Assembly: GCF_004151105.1 (NCBI RefSeq)
Contig: NZ_PHRF01000077.1
Coordinates: 30,150-94,149, forward strand
From: Streptomyces sp. L-9-10
GTDB lineage: Bacteria > Actinomycetota > Actinomycetes > Streptomycetales > Streptomycetaceae
Reading direction: 5' to 3'
Length of the DNA: 64,000 nucleotides
In this document: positions 51,575 to 63,200 of the stretch, piece after piece
How positions within the stretch are numbered: the first letter of the stretch is position 1
How the letters are laid out: each line of letters starts with the position of its first letter
Made by a program: the position numbers and the translations under genes
Notes under the pieces: generated by a model
Told to the model about the DNA's origin: nothing
Databases searched by the model: none
The model's input: the letters and a program-made list of their open reading frames with translations, nothing else

Positions 51575-52033
51575 ATGCCGCGGCTACTCGTCGTGGAGGC
51601 AGGCGCGCAGCCACCGATCAGCAACGACCCGGTCGAGGACTGGGTACGCCCTCCGGTGTCCCGGGATGACCTGGAGGCCCGGGTCGCGGTCCTGCAGAAC
51701 CGTTTCGACAGCAATCGGGTACCGACGATCGACTCGACCGGAACCCTGAGCTTCGGTCATCACTCCATCACCGTCTCCACCACCCAGGCGGAGTTGCTGC
51801 GGCTGCTCATAGACCGCTTCGGCGACGTCGTGCACCGCACCGAGTTCGTGCAGTGTTTCGCCCTGCGGACGCTGACACTGAACAGGAACTCGCTGGACCT
51901 GCACATCATGCGGCTCCGCCGCCGGCTCCTGCCCATCGAACTGTCCATCCGGACCGTGTGGGGCCGGGGCTACATGCTGGGGAACGCGATACCCGCCGAG
52001 GGCGTCCCGATGTCGAACGCCTCCGCTGTCTGA
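51575..52033 (+). CDS. OmpR/PhoB-type winged-helix regulator lacking receiver domain
   Basis: A 152-residue protein whose C-terminal 100 residues form an OmpR-like DNA-binding domain. It has STTQAELLRLLIDRFGDVVHRTEF, the recognition region LTLNRNSLDLHIMRLRRRLLP and the wing IRTVWGRGYML. There is no response-receiver domain, only a 50-residue acidic lead segment. GAAAGAGGGG precedes ATG 51575. It sits between MbtH and the P450/PKS genes and is a probable cluster-specific activator. Confidence 0.85.
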   Translation: MPRLLVVEAGAQPPISNDPVEDWVRPPVSRDDLEARVAVLQNRFDSNRVPTIDSTGTLSFGHHSITVSTTQAELLRLLIDRFGDVVHRTEFVQCFALRTLTLNRNSLDLHIMRLRRRLLPIELSIRTVWGRGYMLGNAIPAEGVPMSNASAV

Positions 52034-52109
52034 CCCGGCACGAAACCGAAGGTCTGTCGCCGTAGTACCAGCACGCCCCCCCCGCGCGATCACGTACACG
52101 TCTGACGTC

Positions 52110-52300
52110 GTGCGGCACACGACAGAGCCCAGGGACCAGCCGACCACTCGACGCGTACAGCCATACCTCGACCCGCGTCGGGCAGGAAGGCTGCACCAGC
52201 GCATGGAAGCTGTGGGAGGAGATCAGGGAACAGCGCTCCCCGGACGGCTACGGCAACGTCCGCCCCGAGAGAGAACAGCGTGTGACCGCACCACAGGAAG
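52110..52300 (+). pseudogene. ISL3-family transposase remnant
   Basis: One frame gives VQPYLD and, after a one-base slip, GCTSAWKLWEEIREQ and DGYGNVR follow. In ISL3 transposases these belong together as PYLxxRWxEGCTxAWKLWEEI. Neither the DDE domain nor the zinc finger is present. Confidence 0.5.
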
Positions 52301-52669
52301 TGGACCAGAGCCGGCTCCCGCGTACAAAGCCAGGCGTACGGCACGTCACGGTGGGCGATGAGGTCACTGGGGACGCGTGCCCCCGATCCCCACGTCGGCC
52401 TGGGTGTGCGGCACGGACGGAATGATCCCCTCGGGTACCGCTGAGCCGTTCGGGGATTCACCACGGCCGCGTCGGCCGGAGGTGCTCGGGGTCATGGCGA
52501 CAGAAGTCCTCGGAGAACGCTCAAGAAGTGGTTGTGCCGCAATCGCGAGAAAGCTGCGCACGGCATGATTAAACAGATCGATATCCGGGTCGTCTGACAT
52601 CATCGAGTGACGCCAATCCGCGGGACTTTTCCTGGCCGACGAACAGGCCCTTACCACCACGGAGTCGAC
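52301..52669. other. No gene; presumed P450/PKS promoter region
   Basis: About 370 bp between the ISL3 remnant and the P450 gene. The right half is locally AT-richer (52540-52600) than its surroundings, where a promoter for the P450-ferredoxin-PKS operon is expected. No convincing operator was seen. Confidence 0.35.
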
Positions 52670-53854
52670 TTGACCAGGACCGATCTCAAGCCGGTGGAAT
52701 TTCCCACTGAACGCGCCTGTCCCTTCAGCCCTCCTCCGAAGCTGACCGAGTTGCGTGACGAGCACCCGGTGAGCAGGCTGGCCTATCCGGACGGCACCAC
52801 TGGATGGCTGGTCACCGGGAATTCCACGGCCCGTTCCGTGCTGAACGATCCGAGGTTCAGCTCACGCGGTGAACACCGCAGGATGGCGGTCGGGGAGGGA
52901 GTGCCCCAGCCCACACTGCCGGGAGTCTTCATCTTCATGGATCCGCCGGAACACACCCGTTTCCGGAAGCTGTTCACCGGTGAATTCACCGTACGGCGGA
53001 CGAAGAACCTGGAACCGAAGGTGGAGCGGATCACCGCGGACCGGATTGCGGCGATGCGGGAAATGGGACCTCCGGCGGATCTCGTGCGCGAGTTCGCCCT
53101 GCCGATTCCCTCGCTGGTGATCTGCGAGCTGCTGGGTGTTCCGTACGAGGATCACGATTTCTTTCAGCGGCATTCGGAAACCATGCTCGACTACGAGCGC
53201 ACCATGCACGAGGTCGTGGAAGCCTTCACCCTGATGGAGGAGTTCCTCACCGAGCTGATCCGCCGCAAGCGCGGCAAGCCGGAGGACGACCTGCTGAGCA
53301 GGGTGGCCGCATCCGATCTCACGGACGCCGAGGCCGCGGGTTCGGCGATGCTCCTCCTCACGGCGGGACACGAGACCACCGCGAAGATGCTGGGGCTCGG
53401 CACCTATCTGCTGCTGTCTCATCCGGAGCAACTGGCGCTGCTGCGGAAGAAGCCGGAGCTGATCAACGGCGCGGTCGAGGAGATGATGCGCTACCTGAGC
53501 ATCGTCCAGTTCGGGGTCATCCGGGGCGCCACCGAGGACATCGAGCTGGACGGCCGGCTGATTCGTGAGGGTGAGGTCGTGACCGTGGCCCTGTCCACGG
53601 CCAACCGGGATCCCGCGTTTTTCGGAGATCCGGACGTGCTCGACCTGAGCCGCAGCGCCGGAAGGCACCTCGCTTTCGGCTACGGCGTGCACCAGTGTGT
53701 GGGGCAACAGCTCGCCAGGATCGAAATGCGTGTGGCTTTCCGCCAGTTGATCCGCGAGTTCCCCGGTCTGCGTCTGGCCGTGGCGCCCGAGGAGATCAAG
53801 ACGGCCCACCTGTCGTCGATGTACGGCGTGCAGAGCCTTCCCGTCGGCTGGTGA
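52670..53854 (+). CDS. Cytochrome P450
   Basis: A 394-residue soluble class I P450. FIFMDPPEHTRFRKLF marks helix C, LLTAGHETTAKML is the oxygen-activating I-helix, EEMMRYL the ExxR helix, and FGYGVHQCVGQQLAR holds the heme-ligand Cys. The start is TTG 52670, placed by GGAG five bases upstream and by the usual N-terminal length; GTG 52607 would add 21 atypical residues. Its ferredoxin follows 5 bp downstream. It most likely oxidises the polyketide product or its amino-acid starter. Confidence 0.92.
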   Translation: MTRTDLKPVEFPTERACPFSPPPKLTELRDEHPVSRLAYPDGTTGWLVTGNSTARSVLNDPRFSSRGEHRRMAVGEGVPQPTLPGVFIFMDPPEHTRFRKLFTGEFTVRRTKNLEPKVERITADRIAAMREMGPPADLVREFALPIPSLVICELLGVPYEDHDFFQRHSETMLDYERTMHEVVEAFTLMEEFLTELIRRKRGKPEDDLLSRVAASDLTDAEAAGSAMLLLTAGHETTAKMLGLGTYLLLSHPEQLALLRKKPELINGAVEEMMRYLSIVQFGVIRGATEDIELDGRLIREGEVVTVALSTANRDPAFFGDPDVLDLSRSAGRHLAFGYGVHQCVGQQLARIEMRVAFRQLIREFPGLRLAVAPEEIKTAHLSSMYGVQSLPVGW

Positions 53855-53859
53855 CGGCG

Positions 53860-54063
53860 ATGCGAGTCGATGTCGACCGGACCAGGTGCTGTGGCGCGGG
53901 CATGTGCGCCCTGACACAGCCTCAGGTGTTCGACCAGGACGAGGAGGACGGGACCGTCGTACTGCTCTCTCCTCATCCGCCGGAGGAGTTGTGGGACAGC
54001 GTCGAGGAATGCGTACGGCTGTGCCCGTCCCAGGCGATCAGTCTCGACGGGAACGCGGAGTGA
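53860..54063 (+). CDS. [3Fe-4S] ferredoxin
   Basis: A 67-residue electron carrier. The cluster motif is RCCGAGMC (Cys-x5-Cys) near the N-terminus with CVRLCPSQAI at the C-terminus. The usual second-cluster Cys is absent, so a single [3Fe-4S] cluster is expected. It follows the P450 gene by 5 bp and supplies it with electrons. A ferredoxin reductase is not in the window. Confidence 0.92.
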   Translation: MRVDVDRTRCCGAGMCALTQPQVFDQDEEDGTVVLLSPHPPEELWDSVEECVRLCPSQAISLDGNAE

Positions 54064-54249
54064 CCCGGGTGGTTGATTCATGAGCGACCACAACACCCGG
54101 CTCCGTGGGTGGGAAGCGCCCGCGCTCCCCACGGATCAAATGTCCTGACCCCGGCGCCCCGCCGGCGAGGTCTTCCTCGAATCCGCTCCCGCCGTCGGCC
54201 TCGTCCGCGGTCCGTCGTGCCTTTCACCTGCCCGAAGTGAGGATGCGTG

Positions 54250-57200
54250 ATGAACGCTGACGACATAGCCATCATCGGACTCGGCTGCCGTCTCCCCGGC
54301 GGAATCGACACCCCGGAGGCGCTCTGGCGGGGCCTGCTGAAGGGTATCGACGCCATCAGCGAGGTCCCCGCGCAGCGGTGGCGAGCCGACGACTGGCATG
54401 ACGTCGATCCCTCGGCATCCGGGAAGATGACGTCCCGGCGGGGTGGATTCCTGGACGACGTCGCGGGGTTCGACGCCGAGTTCTTCGGAATCTCGCCCAC
54501 CGAGGCCCGCCAGATGGATCCGCAGCAGCGGCTGGCGCTCGAGGTCGCCTGGGCCGCGGTGGAGGATGCCAGGATCCGGGCCGACCGGCTCGCCGAGTCG
54601 GCCACCTCCGTGTTCTTCGGGAGCATGTGGCAGGAGTACCACCTCACCACCGGGGCGTCGCCCGGCGAGATCCGCACGCACACAGCCATCGGTACGGACA
54701 CCTCGATCATCCCGGCCCGTATCGCCTACGCCCTCGGCCTGCGCGGCCCCGTGATGTCCATCGGCACCGGCTGCAGTTCCTCCCTGGTCGCCGTCCATCA
54801 GGCGGTCCGGAGCCTGCGGTCGGGAGAGTCGGATCTGGCCCTGGCGGGCGGGGTCAGTCTCATCCTCCACCCCCACACGACCGTGGCGATGTCCAAGTTC
54901 GGCGCGCTGAATCCCGACGGGCAGTGCCGCGCCTTCGACGCGGACGCCGACGGATACGTACGGAGCGAAGGCTGCGGCGTGGTCGTCCTGCGCAGGCTCG
55001 CGGACGCCCGGAACAATGGTGACCGGATCTACGCGGTGATCCGCGGCAGCGCCGTGAACAACGACGGCACCACCGACGGCCTGGCCACCCCGGGTTTCGA
55101 GACGCAGGCCGAGGTGCTGCGCTCGGCATGGCAGGAGGCCGGTGTCTCCCCGAGCCTGGTGTCCTATGTGGAGGCCCACGGCACGGGGACCCGCCGAGGC
55201 GATCCGATCGAAGCGGCGGCCCTGGGAGAGGTGTTCGGCCGCGGCAGGGAGAACCCGCTGCGCATCGGGTCGGTCAAGACCAACTTCGGCCACCTCGAAC
55301 CGGCCGCCGGTGTGCTCGGCGTGCTCAAGACCTCCCTGGCGCTCTTCCACGGCGAACTACCCGCCAGCCTCCACTTCCGGAACCCGAATCCGGACATCGA
55401 CTTCGACGCGGCGAACCTGGCTGTGGTCACCGGCCGTCAACCGTGGCCGGAGGGACCGCGCCTGGCCGGAGTGAGCAGCTTCGGCTACGGCGGTACCAAC
55501 GCCCACCTCGCGCTGGCCGGGCCACCGCCGGAAACAGCCGTCGTCCAGGAACCCACCGAGCGGACGCGGGTCCCCTGGGTGCTGTCGGCGCGCTCCGAAC
55601 CGGCCCTGCGCGAACAGGCCCGCCGTCTGCGCGCGCACCTCGCCGCGCACCCCGGCCTGTCGGCCCGTGATGTCGGCTTCTCCCTGGCCACCACCCGTGC
55701 CGACCATGAGCACCGAGCCGTCCTGCTGGGGCGGGAGACCGCGGACCTCGTCCAGGGCCTGGAGGCGCTCGCGTCGGGAGCCCAGGCGCCGAACCTGGTC
55801 GTCGGATCCGGCCGAGGGCACCGTCCGGTGCTGATGTTCGCCGGACAGGGCGCCCAATGGGCCGGAATGGCCGCCGAGTTGCTTCGGTCCTCGCCGGTCT
55901 TCAGCGAGGGGTTCGCCGAGTGCGAGGCGGCGCTGGAAACCTTCGTCGACTGGAAGCTCACCGAAGTGGTCGGGGACGCGGACGCCCTGGAACGGGTGGA
56001 CGTCGTACAGCCCGCCCTGTGGGCGGTGATGGTCTCGCTGGCACGGCTGTGGAAGCACTTCGGCGTCGAGCCGGAGGTCGTGCTCGGCCACTCGCAGGGT
56101 GAGATCGCCTCGGCGTGCGTGTCCGGAGCGCTGTCGCTCGTGGACGCCGCGGCCGTGGTGGCGCTGCGTGCTCAGGCCATCCGCCGCGGTCTGGCGGGCC
56201 GGGGCGGCATGGTCTCGCTGGTGTGCTCGCGGTCCGACGCGCGGCGGCTGATCGCGCGGTGGCCGGAGCGGCTGTCGGTGGCCGCCCTCAACGGGCCCAG
56301 GAGCACCGTGGTCTCCGGTGATCCCGAGGCGCTCACGGAACTGATCACGGACTGCGAGTCCGAGGGGATCCGGGCCAGGCGCATACCGGTGGACTACGCC
56401 TCGCACTCGGCGCAGGTGGAGGCGATCCGCGAGAACATCCTCACCGAACTGGCGGGAGTCCGGCCGCGTTCGGGTGTCGGGAGCTTCTTCTCCACCGTCG
56501 ACGTCGGCCGGATCGACTCCGCGACACTGGACGCGGACTACTGGTACCGGAACCTGCGCTCCACGGTCGAACTCGAGGCGTGTGTACGCGAGCTGGCCGC
56601 CGAGGGCCGCCGCGTGTTCATCGAATGCACTCCGCACCCCGTGCTGACCATGGGTGTGGAGGGAATCGCCGACGTGTACACCGTCGGAACGCTGCGCAGG
56701 CAGGAGGGCGACCGGTTCCTGACGGCCCTGGCCGAGGCGTACACCGGCGGGGTGGACATCGACTGGAGCCGGGCCTTCGAGCAGGCGAACGTCGTGGACC
56801 TGCCCACCTACCCCTTCCAGCACCAGAGGTACTGGATCGACGCCGAGGCGACGGGCGGCGGGGGGACGCAGGACGCCCCGTTCTGGGACGCGGTGGGCCG
56901 GGAGGATCTCGACGAGATCGCCCGGACCCTGCGTATCGACCGGGACGCCCTCGCTCCCGTGCTGCCGGCCCTGGCCTCCTGGCGCAAGCGACGCACCTCG
57001 GAGTCCGTCGTGGACACCTGGGAGTACCAGGTCGGCTGGAAGGAGATTCCCGCACCCCAGGTCCGCCAGGGTGACTGGCTGGCCCTCGCCCCCACCGGCG
57101 ACGCATGGGCGCTCTCGGTGGTCGAGGACCTGACCGGGCAAGGACTGCGCGTCACTCTCATGGAGGTCGAACCCGGCATCGACCGGGGCGCGTTGGCCGC

Positions 57201-60200
57201 GCGCCTGCGCGGCGCGACCTGCGACGGCGTGCTCTGCCTGCTGGCCGCGCAGGACGGTCCGCACCCCGGGTATCCGGGGATTCCCGCCGGCTACGCCGCG
57301 ACTCTGACCGCCGTACAGGCGTTGGGGGACGCCGAGGTCACCGCCCCCCTGTGGTGCGTGACACCGGACGCCGTCGCGGTCGCGGACGAACCGGTCGGCC
57401 CGGACGGAAGTCTCGTGTGGGGGCTCGGCAGGGTCGTCGCCCTGGAACACTCCGCGCGCTGGGGCGGTCTGATCGACCTGTCCTCCCCGTACGACAGCCC
57501 CGTACTGGCCGGGATACTCACCGGCGACCACGGTGAGGACCAGGTGGCCATCCGCGGTTCCGTCCCGCACGGCCGCCGCCTCGTCCGCGCCGCCGCGGGT
57601 CCGGCCGGCGACTGGAGTCCCACGGGAACGGTCCTGATCACCGGCGGAACGGGCGCGCTCGGCGCGGAGGTCGCGCGTTGGCTGGCCGTTCGGGGAGCCG
57701 AACGTCTGGTGCTGGTCGGCCGGAACGGCCCGGACACCCCCCGGGCGGACAGCCTCACCACCGAACTCCGTCGGCTCGGGGCAGGGGTCGAGATCGTCGC
57801 CTGCGATGTCGCCGACCGGGGAGCGCTCCGCGAACTCATCGAGCGGACCCGGCCCCGCGCGGTGGTGCACGCCGCCGGCGCACTGCACGACGGACTCGTC
57901 CAGGACCTCACCCTCGACCAGGTCGACGCGGCCCTGCGGGTGAAGGCGCGGGGCGCGTGGAACCTGCACGAACTCACCACCGGCCTGGACGCGTTCGTGC
58001 TCTTCTCCTCGTGGGGCGCGACCGTCGGCGTCCCGGGCCAGGGCAACTACGCGCCCGGCAACGCCTATCTGGACGGCCTGGCCAGGCTCCGCCACGCGCG
58101 GGGACTGCCCGCGACCTCGGTGGCGTGGGGCCCGTGGTCCGGGGACGGAATGGCCCGGGGGCAGGTGAAGGAGATCCTCGACCGCCACGGCGTACCCACG
58201 ATGGCACCGGATCTGGCACTGCTGGCCCTGGGCAGGGCCGTGGCGCGCCCGGAACCCTGCGTCACCGTGGCGGACGTGAACTGGGACCGGTTCCGCACGG
58301 TGTTCACTGCCACCCGTCCGAGCGCCCTGTTCAGCGATCTGCCCGACGGCCGGGACGCCGCGGTCGGTCACGCGCCCGCGTTCCCGCGGCGCCTGGCCGA
58401 ACTCCCCGCGGACAGCCGGGCGCGCGCCGTACTGGACGAAGTCAGGACGCAGACCGCCCTCGTGCTCGGTCACTCCGCATCCGACGCGGTGGACGTCGAG
58501 CGCACTTTCCGGGAACTCGCCTTCGACTCGGTCCTCGGGGTCGAACTGCGCAACAGACTGGGCGCGGTCACCGGGCTGCGGCTGCCCGCCACGCTGATCT
58601 TCGACCACCCCACACCCGCGCGGCTCGCCGCATACCTCCTCGCCGGACTCGCCCCGGCCGACATCACCGTCAGCACCCCGGCGGGCGCTCCCGAGAGTTC
58701 GGCGGAGCCCATCGCCATCGTCGCCATGAGCTGCCGGTTCCCCGGCGGAGTGCGCGACCCGGAGGGCTTCTGGCGGCTGCTCGCCGAGGGTGGCGACGCC
58801 ATCACGTCGTTCCCCGGGGACCGGGGCTGGGACCTCTCCGCGCTGTACCACCCGGATCCGGACCACCCCGGAACCAGCTATGTCCGCGAGGGCGGTTTCA
58901 TGGCAGCCGCCGAATTCGACCCGGAGTTCTTCGGAATCAGCCCCCGCGAGGCGCTGACCATGGATCCGCAGCAGCGCATCCTGCTGGAGGGATCCTGGGA
59001 GCTGCTGGAACGCGCCGGAATCGCGCCGGACACGCTGCGGGGCAGCGACACCGGCGTCTACCTCGGCACCAACGGCCAGGACTACGCGTCGCTGGGAACT
59101 CCCCACGGCTCCGACGGATTCGGGCTCACCGGCAGCGCAGCCAGCGTGGTCTCCGGGCGGATCTCCTACGCCCTCGGCCTGGAAGGGCCGTCGGTCACGG
59201 TGGACACCGCGTGCTCGGCCTCGCTGGTCGCCATTCACCTCGCCGCGCAGGCCCTGCTGAAGGGCGAATGCGCGATGGCCGTCGCCGGCGGCGCCACCGT
59301 GATGGCCACGCCGAGACTGTTCGTCGGGTTCAGCCGGCAACGCGGCCTCGACCCCGGTGGACGGTGCCGCGCCTTCTCGGACGGCGCCTCCGGCACGGCA
59401 CTGTCCGAGGGCAGTGGACTGCTGCTGCTGGAGAAGCTGTCCGACGCGCGCCGCAACGGGCATCGGGTCCTGGCCGTGATCCGGGGCTCGGCCGTCAACC
59501 AGGACGGCACGTCCAACGGGCTCACCGCGCCCAACGGCCGGGCCCAGCGGCAGGTCATCCGCAAGGCCCTCGCCGCGGCGGGGGTCGAAGCCTCCGACGT
59601 GGACGTCGTGGAGGCCCACGGCACCGGCACGACGCTGGGCGATCCCATCGAGGCAGGCGCGCTGCAGGCCACCTACGGCGCCTCCGGCAGGCCGGTATGG
59701 CTGGGCTCGGTGAAGTCCAACATCGGACACACCCAGGCGGCAGCGGGCGTGGCCGGCGTGATCAAGATGGTGCTGGCCATGAACAACGGCATCGTGCCCC
59801 GCACCCTGCACGCCGACACCCCCTCCCGCCACGTCGACTGGTCGGCGGGTTCCCTCCGGCTGGTCACGGACCCCGTCGCCTGGGACGGTGACGGCCTCCG
59901 GCGAGCGGGCGTCTCCTCGTTCGGTATCAGCGGCACCAACGCCCACCTGATCCTTGAGCAGGCCTCCGAGGCCGAGGAACCGGCGGCCGGCTCCCCTCCC
60001 GAGCTGCTGCCCTGGGCCCTGTCCGCGCGGACCCGGGAAGCCCTGCGCGAGCAGGCGTCCCGGCTGGCCGTCAGGGTCGGGGCGCACCCCGGGACGGACC
60101 CGGCCGACCTGGCGTTCTCCCTGGCCACCTCGCGTACGTCCTTCCAGGAGCGCGCCGTCGTCCTCGGCCGGGACACCACCGACCTGCTCGCCGGTCTGCG

Positions 60201-63200
60201 TGCGATCACCGGGGGTGAGGCCTCGGCGTCGGTGGTGGAAGGGCCGGCGGGTGACGGCCGGACGGCGTTCGTCTTCGCCGGGCAGGGAACCCAGCGCGCG
60301 GGCATGGGGGCCGATCTGCGCGAGGCCTACCCGGTGTTCGCCGCCGCATGGCAGGAGATCTGCGCCGGACTCGACCGTCACCTCCGCCTCCCGGTCGCCG
60401 AGGTCATCGACGACCCGGACGCACTGCGCCGTACCGAGTTCACCCAGCCCGCGCTGTTCGCCTTCGAGGTGGCGCTGTTCCGGCTCCTGGAGAGCCTGGG
60501 GGTCAAGCCCGATCTGGTTCTCGGACACTCCGTCGGCGAACTCTCCGCCGCACACGTGGCGGGCGTGCTCTCCCTGGAGGACGCCTGCGCGCTGGTCGTC
60601 GCCCGGGGCCGGCTGATGCAGGCCCGGCCGGACACCGGCGTGATGCTCGCCCTTCAGGCCGGCGAGCAGGAGATCGCCCCGCTGTTGTCCGCGCGGGCCG
60701 GTCTCGCCGCGGTCAACGGGCCGGAGTCCGTGGTGATCACCGGTGACGCCGATGCCGTGGACGAGGTGGCCGGGCGGTTCACCGGACGCCGCACCAAACG
60801 GCTCAACGTGTCCCACGCCTTCCACTCCGCGCACATGGACGGCATGCTCGACGAGTTCCGGAGCGTGGCCGAGGGACTCACCTTCCACCCGCCGCGCATC
60901 CCGCTGGTGACGAACCTGACCGGGCGGATCGTCACCGCCTGCGGTCCCGACCACTGGGTGCGCCAGCTGAGGCAGCCGGTCCGGTTCGCCGACGGAATCC
61001 GCACCGCACTCGGCGAAGGCGTCACCAGATTCCTCGACATCGGCCCCGACGGAACACCCGCCGCCATGATCGGGGACTGCCTCGACCGCGACGCCGTCGT
61101 GGTCCCGACCCAGCGTCAGGACCGGTCAGGACCCGAGGCACTGACCCTGGCGGTCGCCACAGCGCACACGGCGGGTGCCGGGGTGGACTGGCCCGCGCTC
61201 CTCGGCGACCGGCGCCGCCGCGTCGACCTCCCCACCTACGCCTTCCAGCGCAAGCGCTACTGGCTGGACACCTCCGGCGCCGGGCACCCCTGGCTGACCG
61301 AGATCACCGAACTGGCCGACGGCGGCTGGGTGCTGTCCGGCCGGGTGTCGGCGTCGTCCCAGCCCTGGCTGGCCGATCACGTGGTCTTCGACACCGTCGT
61401 CGTACCCGGCACCGCACTGCTGGACCTGGTCGTGGCCGCGGCCGGTCAGGCCGGGGCGGCCGGTGTCGGCGAGCTGACCCTGTCACGGCCGATGGTGCTG
61501 GAGGACGCGGCACACGTGCAGGTCAGGATCGGCCCCGCGGAGGACGGACGGCGACCGGTGACCCTGCACAGCAAGGCGGACGGCTCGGGTGCCTGGAGCA
61601 CCCATGCCGAGGGCGTGCTGGTGGACGCGTTCGGTCCTGAGCCCGCCGACTGGTCGATGCCCGCGCTGCCCGCCGTGGACCTCTCCGGCTTCTACGAGGG
61701 CTTCGCCGCCCAGGGCGTCGACTACGGCGCCGCCTTCCACGGCGTGACCGAACTGCGCGGGCAGGGCCGGACCGCCTGCGGTGTGGTCCGGCTGCCGGTC
61801 GGCGAGGCGGGCGGGTTCGGTGTTCACCCGGCTCTGCTGGACGCGGCCCTGCAGGTGATGCGCGCTGCGGTCCCGGCCTCCGCCGAGGCCCAACTCCCCT
61901 TCCAGTTCACCGACGTCCGCCTGTACGCCACGGGAGCCACCGAGCTCCGCGTCCGGGTCGACGTCCGGGACGACGGGATCCGGGCCACGATCACCGACGC
62001 CGCCGGGGCGCCGGTGGCGTACATCGGCGCCTTGCGGCTGCGTCCGGTCAGCGCCGATCTGCTGCGTGCCGCCCTCTCCGTTCCCGACCTCTACCGCGTG
62101 GTCCTCCGGCCCGTGCCGAAGGTGCCCTCGGTTCCGGAGCCGGTACGGGTCCTGGGCCGCGGTCCCGTGTCCGAGGTCCTCGGGGTGACACCGGCCGAGA
62201 CGGTCACGGGAGACGGACCGCGCCGGATCCTGATCGACGCCACCGGGAATCCCGAGGGTGTCGCCGCCGCCCACGAGGCGACCGCGCACGCCCTGGACCT
62301 GCTGCGCCGGCTGGTTCCGCTCGGGGACGCCGAGCTCGTGTGGATCACCAGGGACAGCCTCGCCGCACGCCCCGGGGACCGCGTGCGCGGCCTCGCACAG
62401 GCACCCCTGTGGGGCCTGCTGCGGGCGGCGCGGCGCGAGCACCCGGAGGCGGCCATCCGGATCGTCGACTGCGACAGGATCGACGCCGCGACCCTGCTGT
62501 CGGCGCTGTCCGTGACCGGCGAGCCGGAGCTCGCCGTCAGGGACGGGGAACTCCTGGCGCCCCGGCTGACCGCGGCGGGCGCGCCCGGTGCGCCCACCGC
62601 CGCCGTGGCCGACGGAACGGTGCTGATCACCGGCGGCACCGGCGAACTCGGCAGGGCGGTCGCCCGGCACCTGGTGACCGAGCACGGGGTCCGCGAGCTG
62701 GTACTGACCTCGCGCAGCGGCCCCGAGCACCCGGAAGCCGGGAGCCTGATCGCGGAACTGACCGGAGCCGGCGCACGATCCGTCCGGGTGCTGGCCTGCG
62801 ATGTCGCCGACCGGACCCAGGTGGCCGACGTGCTGTCCTCGGTGGACAACTGGTCGGCGGTACTGCATCTCGCCGGCGTACTCGACGACGGCCTGCTGCT
62901 CGACTACGACGACCGGCGCCTGCGCACGGTACTGGCCCCCAAGCTCGACGGGGCCGCGCACCTGGCGGAACTCACCGGGCACCTGGGCCTGTCGGCGTTC
63001 GTACTGTTCTCCTCGGTCTCGGGAACCCTCGGTTCCGCCGGGCAGGGCGCGTACGCGGCGGCCAACGCCTACCTCGACGCCCTCGCCGCCCGCAGCGGCG
63101 GGACCAGTCTGGCCTGGGGGCTGTGGGAGCAAGCGGGCTCGGGAATGACCGCACACCTCGCGGAGGCGGAACTGGGGCGGCTGCGCAGGCAAGGGATCGC

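Noticed and set aside
52090..52464. 125-codon minus-strand open frame
   Set aside because: It is antisense to the ISL3 remnant, has no family features and no ribosome binding site.
55357..60954. An 1865-codon open frame on the minus strand
   Set aside because: It is the antisense shadow of the PKS gene, caused by high GC. It is Gly/Arg/Glu/Asp rich with no domain, and the plus-strand domains are unambiguous.
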